Source: Bufo bufo (lineage: Eukaryota > Chordata > Amphibia > Anura > Bufonidae). From it: a DNA stretch of 64,000 nt. The notes beneath the pieces are model-generated. The model was given only the letters and a program-made list of their open reading frames with translations, did no database searches and had not been told where the DNA came from. Position 1 is the stretch's first letter. Each line of letters starts with the position of its first letter. The position numbers and the translations under genes were made by a program. The stretch lies in contig NC_053392.1 in assembly GCF_905171765.1 (NCBI RefSeq), positions 38,825,114 to 38,889,113 of the forward strand. Direction: 5' to 3'. Of this stretch, positions 31,038-40,818 are shown one piece after another.

Positions 31038-32600
31038 CAGGGAGTGCAGAATTATTAGGCAAGTTGTATTTTTGAGGATTAATTTTATTATTGAACAACA
31101 ACCATGTTCTCAATGAACCCAAAAAACTCATTAATATCAAAGCTGAATATTTTTGGAAGTAGTTTTTAGTTTGTTTTTAGTTTTAGCTATTTTAGGGGGA
31201 TATCTGTGTGTGCAGGTGACTATTACTGTGCATAATTATTAGGCAACTTAACAAAAAACAAATATATACCGATTTCAATTATTTATTTTTACCAGTGAAA
31301 CCTATATAACATCTCAACATTCACAAATATACATTTCTGACATTCAAAAACAAAACAAAAACAAATCAGTGACCAATATAGCCACCTTTCTTTGCAAGGA
31401 CACTCAAAAGCCTGCCATCCATGGATTCTGTCAGTGTTTTGATCTGTTCACCATCAACATTGCGTGCAGCAGCAACCACAGCCTCCCAGACACTGTTCAG
31501 AGAGGTGTACTGTTTTCCCTCCTTGTAAATCTCACATTTGATGATGGACCACAGGTTCTCAATGGGGTTCAGATCAGGTGAACAAGGAGGCCATGTCATT
31601 AGATTTTCTTCTTTTATACCCTTTCTTGCCAGCCACGCTGTGGAGTACTTGGACGCGTGTGATGGAGCATTGTCCTGCATGAAAATCATGTTTTTCTTGA
31701 AGGATGCAGACTTCTTCCTGTACCACTGCTTGAAGAAGGTGTCTTCCAGAAACTGGCAGTAGGACTGGGAGTTGAGCATGACTCCATCCTCAACTCGAAA
31801 AGGCCCCACAAGCTCATCTTTGATGATACCAGCCCAAACCAGTACTCCACCTCCACCTTGCTGGCGTCTGAGTCGGACTGGAGCTCTCTGCCCTTTACCA
31901 ATCCAGCCACGGGCCCATCCATCTGGCCCATCAAGACTCACTCTCATTTCATCAGTACATAAAACCTTAGAAAAATCAGTCTTGAGATATTTCTTGGCCC
32001 AGTCTTGACGTTTCAGCTTGTGTGTCTTGTTCAGTGGTGGTCGTCTTTCAGCCTTTCTTACCTTGGCCATGTCTCTGAGTATTGCACACCTTGTGCTTTT
32101 GGGCACTCCAGTGATGTTGCAGCTCTGAAATATGGCCAAACTGGTGGCAAGTGGTATCTTGGCAGCTGCACGCTTGACTTTTCTCAGTTCATGGGCAGTT
32201 ATTTTGCGCCTTGGTTTTTCCACACGCTTCTTGCAACCCTGTTGACTATTTTGAATGAAACGCTTGATTGTTCGATGATCACGCTTCAGAAGCTTTGCAA
32301 TTTTAACAGTGCTGCATCCCTCTGCAAGAAATCTCACTATTTTTGACTTTTCTGAGCCTGTCAAGTCTTTCTTTTGACCCATTTTGCCAAAGGAAAGGAA
32401 GTTGCCTAATAATTATGCACACCTAATATAGGGTGTTGATGTCGTTAGACCACACCCCTTCTCATTACAGAGATGCACATCACCTAATATGCTTAATTGG
32501 TAGTAGGCTTTCGAGCCTATACAGCTTGGAGTAAGACAACATGCATAAAGAGGATGATGTGGTCAAAATACTCATTTGCCTAATAATTCTGCACGCAGTG
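31038..32600 (-). mobile_element. Complete Tc1/mariner-like transposon (DD37E)
   Basis: Terminal inverted repeats cagggagtgcagaattatta (31038) and, reverse-complemented at 32600, cactgcgtgcagaattatta. TA lies on both sides (31036-31037 and 32601-32602). Length is 1563 bases with one intact transposase gene on the minus strand. Internal motif aattattaggcaa is repeated near each end (31232, 32403), probably inner transposase sites. A second copy starts at 63782 and reads identically over the 219 bases visible. Confidence 0.93.
31366..32382 (-). CDS. Tc1/mariner transposase, DD37E, intact
   Basis: Cut-and-paste transposase of the element at 31038-32600. 338 codons with no stop or frameshift, close to usual Tc1 length. 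The N-terminal paired-type helix-turn-helix part (about 5-115; LTGSEKSKIVRFLAEG, STVKIAKLLKRDHRTIKRF) binds the terminal repeats. The catalytic triad is Asp144 (LCTDEMRVS), Asp237 (FMQDNAPSH) and Glu275 (NPIENLW). There are 37 residues between the second Asp and the Glu, against 34 in classical Tc1. A GGGG-containing loop (QQGGGGVLVWAG) sits between the first two acids. The start MGQKKDLT follows the TIR region directly. Likely capable of activity; that is inference. Confidence 0.93.
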   Translation of the reverse strand: MGQKKDLTGSEKSKIVRFLAEGCSTVKIAKLLKRDHRTIKRFIQNSQQGCKKRVEKPRRKITAHELRKVKRAAAKIPLATSLAIFQSCNITGVPKSTRCAILRDMAKVRKAERRPPLNKTHKLKRQDWAKKYLKTDFSKVLCTDEMRVSLDGPDGWARGWIGKGQRAPVRLRRQQGGGGVLVWAGIIKDELVGPFRVEDGVMLNSQSYCQFLEDTFFKQWYRKKSASFKKNMIFMQDNAPSHASKYSTAWLARKGIKEENLMTWPPCSPDLNPIENLWSIIKCEIYKEGKQYTSLNSVWEAVVAAARNVDGEQIKTLTESMDGRLLSVLAKKGGYIGH

Positions 32601-32602
32601 TA

Positions 32603-32661
32603 GATATGAGAGAGATAGATAGATAGATATGAGATAGATAGATAGATAATAGATAGATAAC

Positions 32662-32693
<32 letters not shown>

Positions 32694-32694
32694 C
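32603..32694. repeat. GATA microsatellite, right part
   Basis: gata tetramers with interruptions (gatatgagag, gataatagata, gataacaga). Continues the array at 30991-31037. Confidence 0.95.
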
Positions 32695-32891
32695 TCACAG
32701 TCATTAGTCAGTTGAACACACTGGAGTAGTGAAGGATTGGGCAGTAGTATTTCAACATGCCCGATCCTTTGTTGATGTGGGAGATACTTTAAGTCACTGC
32801 CACAGGTGTCTGGCCACTGCTTATTCCATTACAAACATGCATGTACATGTATGGGGAAGTTGCTTAGAGTCAGAGTCAGCCAAACAATCAT
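32695..32891. other. 3' flank of the intact TAS2R
   Basis: Non-coding sequence downstream of the receptor stop codon; no poly-A signal stands out. Confidence 0.4.
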
Positions 32892-33860
32892 TCATGTACG
32901 GGCATCTCTACAGCCGATAACCTTAAACCACACATGCAAGAACATTGAGAGAAAAGTCTTCCTTAGTCCATGACTAGAAGAGATGATGTACAGTGAGTGG
33001 AGAGAGGGGTTGCTGCATGTTGTAATCATAGAAATCCAAAATGCATTTAAGCTTGTGTACACAAAATCCGACATAGACAGACCTATACAAATAAAGTATA
33101 TTACTTGTAACACCAAGAAGACCATCATACTCTTTATAACACTGAAGTGAGACTCTAAGTTTGGGCTTCGAAACCCTGATCCAGAGCTTCTCATCCGTCT
33201 GATGTGCATCCAAAGAGAATGAAGTAACAAGCAGTCTGCGACCAAAAATATTAAGAATGGTGGACAGGAGCAGATGAAGAACATCTGGAACAGCTTAGGA
33301 GAATTTTCATACACAACAGCACTGAGATGACTTGTGTTTTCCTTTGAAACATTTGTTAGGTTCTCCATCTCGATTTTATAAACGCCCCAACCAAACTGAA
33401 GACTAAAAGATACAGAAATCAGCAGAGAAGCCAGAAGGAACCCTGAGACCAGAGTGGAAATCTTGGTTTTCAGGAAGATTAAGAACTTCCAGCTGTAGTT
33501 TGTTACCTTCACACAGTAAAAGACACAGAGGATGGTGGCAAACCAGAGATTGGTAGAATGCAGAAACATCATGACTACCAATAGTGTTGCCAAAACCTGA
33601 ATGTTTGTGTAATTCCATAGATCAAGTAGAGGAGAAAGGTAAGTTATGAAAACATGGACGAGGAACACACTTCTGGAAGTCGCCAAAGAGCTCAGGATTT
33701 TATCACCAATAGAAAGAGATTTTGCTGCTTTCCATTTTAAGAAAATGGCAGCCACAATGAGGAGATTAATTATGATCCCGGCAATGCACTCAGTATATAG
33801 CACAGACTCGAAAAAATACCAGAGAGCAGTTCTCATAACTAAAGAAATCACCTTCATCAT
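32892..33860 (-). CDS. tas2r: Bitter taste receptor TAS2R, intact single-exon gene
   Basis: Seven-helix G protein-coupled receptor for bitter compounds, expected in taste-cell membranes. 322 codons in one exon, as is usual for the family. TM1 has CIAGIIINLLIVAAIFLKW and the loop before TM2 KSLSIGDKILSSLATSRSVF (LxxSR). TM3 has LWFATILCVFYCVKV and KFLIFLKTKIS after it. The second extracellular loop carries three N-glycosylation sequons (NLT, NVS, NTS), a family feature. TM7 ends SLHSLYIISSSHGLRKTF, matching the HSxxLI and K/R-rich end. The start could be Met1, Met2 or Met9 (MRTALWYFFES). No disabling change is seen. It has the same strand as the fragment at 1-233. Confidence 0.92.
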   Translation of the reverse strand: MMKVISLVMRTALWYFFESVLYTECIAGIIINLLIVAAIFLKWKAAKSLSIGDKILSSLATSRSVFLVHVFITYLSPLLDLWNYTNIQVLATLLVVMMFLHSTNLWFATILCVFYCVKVTNYSWKFLIFLKTKISTLVSGFLLASLLISVSFSLQFGWGVYKIEMENLTNVSKENTSHLSAVVYENSPKLFQMFFICSCPPFLIFLVADCLLLHSLWMHIRRMRSSGSGFRSPNLESHFSVIKSMMVFLVLQVIYFICIGLSMSDFVYTSLNAFWISMITTCSNPSLHSLYIISSSHGLRKTFLSMFLHVWFKVIGCRDART

Positions 33861-34920
33861 CTTGTTTCCAGAGAAGAAGCCTTTTTGTAATGATCTTACA
33901 ATACATCTTCTTTAAACAGATTTCATGTCCATTTCTCATGGAAATTCAAGCTATATATTTCATTTGCATGCCAAATTCTTATCCGGCTGACTATAAAAAG
34001 TGTGGTTAGATAAAGAATAACTTACAAAACCACCTTCACAGGAAGATACGTAATAACTAGAGATGATGTGAGCTTTGATGGCACATTGATTCTGTTTTAT
34101 TACTATGTAGACTTGAAGTGAGTCGTTCTGATGGTGGTAAATGAGCTAATGAGACCACTGCCACCGAAACCAGGACATCAGTGCACTTTTGACAATGAAA
34201 CCACCGTAGCAGCATATGGGGCCCAGGTCATTAGGACCAAGTATCGCCTACCAGTATACACACAAACAGTACTGACAGACAAGGCCCGGGCAGCAATGGA
34301 TGAAAAACACAGCAGCTGGAGTCTGTCATCCATGAGGGAGCCTGGGCCTCATTCCCTCACCATGTGTAGTGACCTGGAGCAATTGTACTTTGGCCTATAG
34401 ACATTTGCCCTTATTGCTGCTATGCCAAGCCATCAACTCCCTACTTTATTGCACTTTGAAGGGTTAACCTAAACTGTGATTAATGCAGTTGTGTGCACTC
34501 GACAAGATGAGCAAACCTTTTGAGATTCAGTTCAGTTCCAATTAGTGGAATTAAAAAAAAAAAGTAGAGGTTCAGACCTGAAACGATTCAGGCCAAACCG
34601 AAGTTGCTCCAATTGCCCTGGAAATTGATATAGTAAACCCTCTAGTCACCTAGGATCTAGGAATTTTTAGGATAACTTGTTATCTCTTTTTGTTTATTTT
34701 TTTTATACAATTTTATTTTTCCCTCCACCCCTCCCCAAGCTTTTGAACACAATGACAGCAATAGTAAATTGTGTATACTGACATACATAGCTGTGGGTAA
34801 ACGCATGTTTGACAGCGTTAACATACAGTGTGTTTAAAAGCACACCGCACGGCACATATCTCATGCTTTTTCATATTACAGAACTTTCAAAAATTGTCCC
34901 TTATCCGGGGAAGATGGTGT
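33861..34920. other. Upstream region of the TAS2R, no gene recognised
   Basis: Non-coding sequence, 1.06 kb. The 89-residue ORF at 34131-34400 has no family signature. No clear TATA box close to the receptor start could be singled out. Confidence 0.35.
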
Positions 34921-34959
34921 TTAACCCCTTGCCTACCGCCGCACAGCTTTAGGCATCCA

Positions 34960-36491
34960 TAAATCAACGAAACCGCAGCACTCTCTCGTCTCTTTTTGTA
35001 TCCTTTATTCCATCAAATTCATGCGACGTTTCGACCAGAGCGGTCTTTTTCAAGCAACTGACAATAACTCATTAACAGGCTTAAATATCCTCCTTGTAGG
35101 AGGGACTATCACACATGTCATAACAAATCACAACAATCTTAAAATAGTATAGGGTAAGGCAACCTTTCAAATCAGCAAATCAGCACTTACTTTAGAACGC
35201 CCGGTGGAATGCTGGTGGGATGTGGGGTCATCATATCCCAAGGTGTCATGCCGGTAAGTCAGCGTCCCCTTAGCTCCTGTGTGCTTGTGCAGGCATGCCG
35301 GGACAGAATATGCGCCAAAAAACTTTAGTATATCGGCGTCCCTTAGTTCACAGTGCGCCGGCGCGTTCAATGTGCGCAGACGCACCAGGACAGAGCTAAC
35401 GCAGGCACACCTGCTTACTGCTAGTCCATGGTCTTATTGCGCAAGCGCTCAAGAAGGGGCTCACGCAGGCGCACAAATACACAGCTGGCTAGCGCAATAT
35501 TAGGCATCTAGGTAGTTCAACTATATCATAGGACGGACAATAAGTAAGAAGACATACAGTGTTTTATAATGATATATAACTGGGGGCGTTATCAAATAGA
35601 GGTAGACATCAACAAAGTAATAATTTAAATTACACCTTAATATATCCCTCGCCGACAGTCCCACTAGTTATATGGAGAAAACTCCGGTGATTATGTATGT
35701 GCGTATCACTAAAGCAGAGAGATATGCCGTTAAACATGTACACGGACAGTGGCAGAGTCACACTACTAAGTGTGCGACTACCTTACAGTCCAAAACCATT
35801 TAAGGCTTATGGTCACAATAGGACTGGGCACCCCCCGGGGGATGCCCCTTTGTTCCATGCGACCGCCATTGCGTATGGTAAATGCCATTTCCATCCTACC
35901 TGTAGGAGGAGGCGATTTGCCATGTACATCTGACCAAAAAAGGGAGGGATGTGAAGAGACCCATCCCTGGGTCCCCCACTCCCTCAAGGGGTTACCATTC
36001 ACACCAGCCGAAACCCCTAGCTATAGTGAGATCGCACAATGATAAAAAATAAAATAATTAATGGCCAATAAAGTAAATAGACTGTCTCGGGGGATTGATG
36101 TGTATACACTTGTTGATACCTATGTTCTGTATAGACAAAGAACAAAATTACCCAGTTGGTAATGGTTCTAATAGCACTCAACTTATTGTCGTTATAGTCC
36201 AATTGTTTGGTCATGTTATAGCTACCAAAGCCCAACCAGTCGATTGTAAGGGAGAATTCTGTTCCTGTGACCCTGCCCACCAGACGTCCACTCGGGGTCC
36301 AATCTGTTAAAATAAAGACATATATTAGTCTCTATAATCATAACCAAACAGTTAGGCACAATACTTTAAATTACATTGTGTAGTACTCGGTATGAAAAAC
36401 ACTATATTCCTTCTGGATCAGTAGAGCGTGCCAATCCTGAAGTCCCTATTCAAACCGTTCGGTTCGAGCGTTTCGAGTTCAAAAATCCATT
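34960..36491 (-). other. Penelope-like element 3' non-coding part with a ribozyme-like stem
   Basis: On the minus strand, at about 35055-35025, the text gaccgctctggtcgaaacgt forms a 4-bp stem (gacc/ggtc) followed by gaaac and gtc, the right half of a hammerhead fold as known from Penelope-like terminal repeats. The matching CTGATGA box is not intact (it reads cttgaaaaa). No ORF with a family signature lies in 35000-36490. Confidence 0.5.
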
Positions 36492-37193
36492 TTAACTCAA
36501 GTCTCTTAAGTTTCTTTTCCCTATCTCCTCCCCTTCTCGGGGGGGTATACCGTCTATGATACGGAAGCGATGTTGTGCAACATTATGCTTGAACTTCAGA
36601 AAGTGTTCCAGTACTGGTGGCTCCGACTTACAAGTATAGAATCTTTTAATAGGGTACCTTTTCCCAGTTCTAGGGTGTGTGAAACTATCTCCCTTATGCA
36701 TACCATTACAGTTACAGTAGCTCAAGCATGGGTAGCAGCCTTTCTTTTTGATCCTAGGTCCCTTGTAACATTTAGTGTCAGCCCTTATTAGTCTGTCCCC
36801 CAGATTCCGTGATCTCCTGTAGGACAAAAGTGGTGCTGATTGAAATTCTGCTATTCCCGGGAACGTTTCTTTTAAAATGTGCCAGTTGGATTTGAGAACT
36901 TGTGCAATACGTCTACTCTGGGTGGTGTGTGTAGAGACGAACGGTATCCTCTTTTTCTTGTCTGTTACACGTTTTGGGCCCAATAGCTCTTTTGTCTGAC
37001 ATTTTTGCACCCTCTCTTTATGTCTATTGACCAAGCTTCTGGGATACCTTCTCTCATAAAACTTATGGCACATTTCATCTAAGCGATGCTCTAATCTGTC
37101 ATCATCTGTGATGATACGTTTCACCCTCAAGAGTTGGCTGTACGGTAATGACTCCTTCATGCAGTCAGGGTGGTCACTCTGAAATAAAAGCAT
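36492..37193 (-). pseudogene. Penelope-like element, RT C-terminus and GIY-YIG remnant
   Basis: Starts with SLPYSQLLRVKRI (thumb/post-RT motif), continues through FVSTHTTQSRRIAQVLKSNW and a Cys-rich part (CYPCLSYCNC, the CCHH-type knuckle) to RFYTCKS. In this family a GIY-YIG nuclease core of roughly 60 residues should follow; here the sequence jumps directly to [20 protein letters not shown], its C-terminal end. So the catalytic Tyr and Arg motifs are deleted. A frameshift in a G-rich stretch near 36530 moves the natural C-terminus ([16 protein letters not shown]) into another frame. Confidence 0.82.
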
Positions 37194-37231
37194 GTTATTC
37201 CTATCTGTGGGTTTAACAAACAGGTCAGTCT

Positions 37232-37465
37232 TTAACTGGCCCCCAGCACTGTAGATTGTCGTGTCCAGAAATTGGAACTGTGTCTGTGAAAAACTAGAGT
37301 AAACTGTAGTTCCTCATGGATAGAGTTGATGTACTTCATGAAGTTCATCAATTCTTCGAGTGTGCCCTTCCAAAGGAAAAAAAAGTCATCTATATACCTC
37401 ATCCAGCCAACCACATGTGTATAGTGGCTGGATGGGTATATAGTCAGTTCTTTAAATCTGCTCAT
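37232..37465 (-). pseudogene. Penelope-like RT, YIDD block
   Basis: Carries GWMRYIDDFFFLWKGTLEEL, the catalytic Asp pair of Penelope-like RT, and the following motif FTLVFHRHSSNFW. It abuts the preceding RT fragment with roughly 130 residues of palm, including the first catalytic Asp, missing. Confidence 0.82.
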
Positions 37466-38135
37466 GTAAAAAGTCCGTCATGTCCTGGACATATGATTTA
37501 GCAGATGTAGCATAGTTCCTCAGAAATTTGTCAAGGAAGGTCGCTGGTGAAGAAAAAACAGACCCTATCCCAGACACTATAGGTTGCCCAGGGGGATCCA
37601 TGAGGTCCTTATGAATTTTCGGTAGAGTATATAGTATGGGTGTTACTGGGTGTTCTGTCAGTAGATATTCATGTAGCTTTTCGTCAATCAAATTGGTAGC
37701 ATAGGCATCGTCAACTAACAGTTTGAACTTCCTCATTATTGCAAATTTAGGGTCAGAGTCGAGTCTACAATAAACGCCAGTGTCACCCAGCTGTCGAAAA
37801 ATTTCTGCCTTATACTTCTCAGTATACATTATTACAGTGGCTCCACCTTTATCTGCCTTTTTGATTGTAATATCTTTTCTTGTGCAAAGACCGCGTAGGA
37901 TTTTACGTTCCTCTTGTGTCATGTTATTACTGACCTCCTGTTGTGTGTTCTGTTGTTTAATATGTTCAATCCCTTTCCTAACCAGGTCTATGTATGTGTC
38001 TATTGCATGGTTAAATACTGGGGGTTGGAACTCACTGTGTAGGTAAAGGCCCATATCTTTTAATCTGATCATATTAAGAGCTCTTAATGGATCCGTTACC
38101 AGTGAATCGGAGTTATCACTTTTTTCAAAGAACAC
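37452..38135 (-). pseudogene. Penelope-like RT, N-terminal part
   Basis: Contains ITIKKADKGGATVIMYTEKY, LYTLPKIHKDLMDPPGQPIV and SGIGSVFSSPATFLDKFL, the fingers motifs of Penelope-like RT. Open for 227 codons, ending DMTDFLHEQ at the internal deletion. Upstream it connects to the pre-RT segment across the Tc1 insertion at 38149-39087. Confidence 0.88.
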
Positions 38136-38148
38136 TCGTAACTTAATA

Positions 38149-39087
38149 CAGTACAGACCAAAAGTTTGGACACACCTTCTCTTTCAAAGAGTTTTCTTTA
38201 TTTTCATGACTATGAAAATTGTAGATTCACACTGAAGGCATCAAAACTATGAATTAACACATGTGGAATTATATACATAACAAACAAGTGTGAAACAACT
38301 GAAAATATGTCATATTCTAGGTTCTTCAAAGTAGCCACCTTTTGCTTTGATTACTGCTTTGCACTCTCTTGGCATTTTCTTGATGAGCTTCAAGAGGTAG
38401 TCCCCTGAAATGGTTTTCACTTCATAGGTGTGCCCTGTCAGGTTTAATAAGTGGGATTTCTTGCCTTATAAATGGGGTTGGGACCATCAGTTGCGTTGAG
38501 GAGAAGTCAGGTGGATACACAGCTGATAGTCCTACTGAATAGACTGTTAGAATTTGTATTATGGCAAGAAAAAAGCAGCTAAGTAAAGAAAAATGAGTGG
38601 CCATCATTACTTTAAGAATTGAAGGTCAGTCAGTCAGCCGAAAAATTGGGAAAACTTTGAAAGTAAGGGCTATTTGACCATGAAGGAGAGTGATGGGGTG
38701 CTGCGCCAGATGACCTGGCCTCCACAGTCACCGGACCTGAACCCAATCGAGATGGTTTGGGGTGAGCTGGACCGCAGAGTTAAGGCAAAAGAGCCAACAA
38801 GTGCTAAGCATCTCTGGGAACTCCTTCAAGACTGTTGGAAGACCATTTCAGGGGACTACCTCTTGAAGCTCATCAAGAGAATGCCAAGAGTGTGCAAAGC
38901 AGTAATCGAAGCAAAAGGTGGCTACTTTTAAGAACCTAGAATATGACATATTTTCAGTTGTTTCACACTTGTTTGTCATGTATATAATTCCACGTGTGTT
39001 AATTCATAGTTTTGATGCCTTCATAGTCATGAAAATAAAGAAAACTCTTTGAATGAGAAGGTGTGTCCAAACTTTTGGTCTGTACTG
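38149..39087 (+). mobile_element. Internally deleted Tc1-like transposon
   Basis: Terminal repeats cagtacagaccaaaagtttg (38149) and its near-exact reverse complement ending 39087, with TA on both sides (38147-38148, 39088-39089). At 939 bases it is shorter than a ~1.6-kb Tc1. Transposase sequence starts near 38562 (MARKKQLSKEK then a stop) and jumps to the C-terminal part. Confidence 0.92.
38562..38931 (+). pseudogene. Tc1 transposase remnant
   Basis: A short N-terminal piece with stops (from 38562) is followed, after a deletion of the DNA-binding end and most of the catalytic core, by WPPQSPDLNPIEMVWGELDR. This holds only the third catalytic acid (Glu). The tail AKHLWELLQDCW and VIEAKGGYF is the normal Tc1 C-terminus, stopping at 38931. 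Not functional. Confidence 0.88.
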
Positions 39088-39243
39088 TACGTCTAAAGAA
39101 TTTTTGTAAGTCTGTTTCACAATCAAACCAGTCAGTATCCGTGGTTGGACAGAAAAAAGTCCCTTTTCTAAAATAGAGAGTTCAGTAGGGGTTAAAACAC
39201 TGGATGAAATATTTACCACTAGATTTTTCTTCTCCATTGCCAA
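39088..39243 (-). pseudogene. Penelope-like element, pre-RT segment
   Basis: Reads LVVNISSSVLTPTELSILEK and GLFSVQP before the frame shifts; the following PTTDTDWFDCETDLQK text is in another frame. VLTxxELxxLxKGL is a Penelope-like motif upstream of RT. The Tc1 insertion at 39087 ends it. Confidence 0.7.
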
Positions 39244-39254
39244 GTCCGTTTATT

Positions 39255-40058
39255 TTATTTCTCCTGATAATTCAGGTGTGTTTTCAAGTCCAATGGTGGT
39301 TTCCTGGAACGTGTCATCCGTGTGTTGTCTTTTCCGTTTCCTGTGATGCCTTCGCCCCCCTCTTCTAGTGGGTCTTTTCTTTCCTGTATTTTCCTTGTTC
39401 CTAAAAAATTCCCCTCTCCACTGGTTTCACCTGACGTCTCTGACTCCATATTGTGGAAGCCCCTGTTCCTCTGCTTAGGTGGTTTCCCCCGTTTTTGTTG
39501 TCTTCTCCTCTGTGGTCTTTCATTTTGGTAGGGCCCATAGATGTCGCCTTTTAAGTAGTCATCCTGGTCCCGGAACCACTTCTGTCTTTTGGACTTCTCT
39601 ATATCCAGTCTGTATCCCTGTAGGTCTTTCTCTGTTTGTTCCTTTATTCCACTGTATGCTTGAGTCGTCAAGAGGGTCTTGAGTTGTAGTTCTAATCCTT
39701 CTATGGTTTTTTTACGCTCGAGCAGTTCTTTTTGGAGATATTCCATGTTAAGTAACATCAAGTCCATTGAATATCTGTTTGAGATCTGTGCAAACTTTAT
39801 ACAAAATTCACTGTTTTTAGGTAGTAGAATAGGCCTCAGATGTGACCTATGTCCCTGCGGTATTCTCTCTGCTTTATAGTATTCTCTCAGAGTAAATATA
39901 TGCAGTTCATGATTAAAGTATTGCTTCATCTCATTCTCCCACTTCTTACTAATCAAATTCTTTGTCGGTCTGCTCAGGAAGGATCCATCTCCCTCTGCTC
40001 CTTCCAGAATCCTTGTAACTTCTTCATCCGAGTAAACTGATTTATTGGATGAATCCAT
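39255..40058 (-). pseudogene. Penelope-like element, N-terminal ORF
   Basis: 267 codons from the ATG at 40058. A coiled-coil-like middle (MEYLQKELLERKKTIEGLEL) is followed by a basic tail (ERPQRRRQQKRGKPPKQRNR), fitting a nucleic-acid-binding accessory region of Neptune-like elements. No enzymatic motif. Whether it was a separate ORF or the N-terminus of the RT polyprotein is not clear; the stop at 39255 falls 11 bases before the next fragment. Confidence 0.65.
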
Positions 40059-40130
40059 TGTAAAACTCTCACTAAGGTCACTTCAACAAACGTCCGTTGT
40101 GATACCCTGTACAATCTACCAGACTGCAAT

Positions 40131-40256
40131 CAACATAACGGTATAGTAGGAGTATCAGCACATAGGGGTATACTGGCCTTAAATGTGGTGGTGCACCACC
40201 ACATATAAGGCCAGTATGCCCCTATGTGCTGCTACTCCTACTATACCGTTATGTTG
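40131..40256. repeat. 126-bp near-perfect palindrome without spacer
   Basis: Arms of 63 bases meet at the centre gtgcac (about 40191-40196); caacataacggtatagtagg on the left mirrors cctactataccgttatgttg on the right with only a few mismatches. It lies just upstream of the Penelope-like N-terminal ORF. Confidence 0.92.
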
Positions 40257-40818
40257 GCCGCACAGCCTGATGCGTCATGATGGTAGACTCTTAACTCTAA
40301 CCCAACGTATAAAAATGTCAGGTAACATTGCGTTCTGCTGGTGCCCGTGGTGCTTCAGATCGCTGTGACCGCGCTGTCATTAGACAGCTGCAGTCACAGT
40401 GAGGGGTCCTGAGACTAGCAGAGGCGGTCTCGCTGTATGGCATCATTGTACTCTAGCACCCTACAACAAAAATCCATTGCAGTGTAAATTGTAAATGCCA
40501 TCAGGGGAGCACTTTTCTTGATGTGAGAGGGCCCCTTTCTGGCTGTAAAATTCACTGTGAGTTGGAAGGCTGTGAATTAACCTCTTCCTACCCTGACCGT
40601 GACAGGAAGGGGTTAAACCAATTTTTTTTTGTCCATAAAAAAAATACAAAGTGAACAATAAATAAATAATAAAACTAATAAAGTGAGATAAATAGAATAG
40701 TATAGTTATAAATAGAAAAGTTATAGCTATAGTTACTAGTTTTACATATAGTTACACATACACACATCCCCCCCCCCCCTTATTAGCTTTTTTTTGTTTT
40801 TGTTTTTGTTTTTGTTAC
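40257..40818. other. TTAA-repeat sequence, no gene
   Basis: Non-coding; contains the terminal hairpin at 40577-40616, an AT-rich stretch, a C run (40770-40780) and a t-rich (tttttg)n run (40793-40815). Confidence 0.4.

Larger units (their letters stand above)
34960..40080 (-). mobile_element. Penelope-like retroelement, Neptune-type, defective
   Basis: Minus-strand order: N-terminal ORF (40058-39255), pre-RT segment (39243-~39090), RT (38135-37232), a C-terminal region that normally holds a GIY-YIG endonuclease (37193-36492), and a long 3' non-coding part with gcgacgtttcgacc and gtctttttcaagca, phrases found in Penelope-like terminal repeats. The RT core and GIY-YIG core carry internal deletions, and a Tc1 copy (38149-39087) splits the pre-RT segment. 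Assignment to the Neptune branch is inference from the N-terminal ORF style. Confidence 0.85.
34921..40616. mobile_element. Possible TTAA-flanked element enclosing the Penelope-like element
   Basis: ttaaccccttgcctaccg at 34921 and, at the other side, gacaggaaggggttaa ending 40616 form inverted termini around TTAA. The right terminus is itself a hairpin (ttaacctcttcct ... aggaaggggttaa, 40577-40616). Everything between could be one TTAA element split by the Penelope-like insertion. Only the ends support this. Confidence 0.4.

Noticed and set aside
35697..36310. Several 70-90-residue ORFs in the Penelope-like 3' region as accessory genes
   Set aside because: Overlapping in both strands, with no conserved motif; the region is non-coding in related elements.
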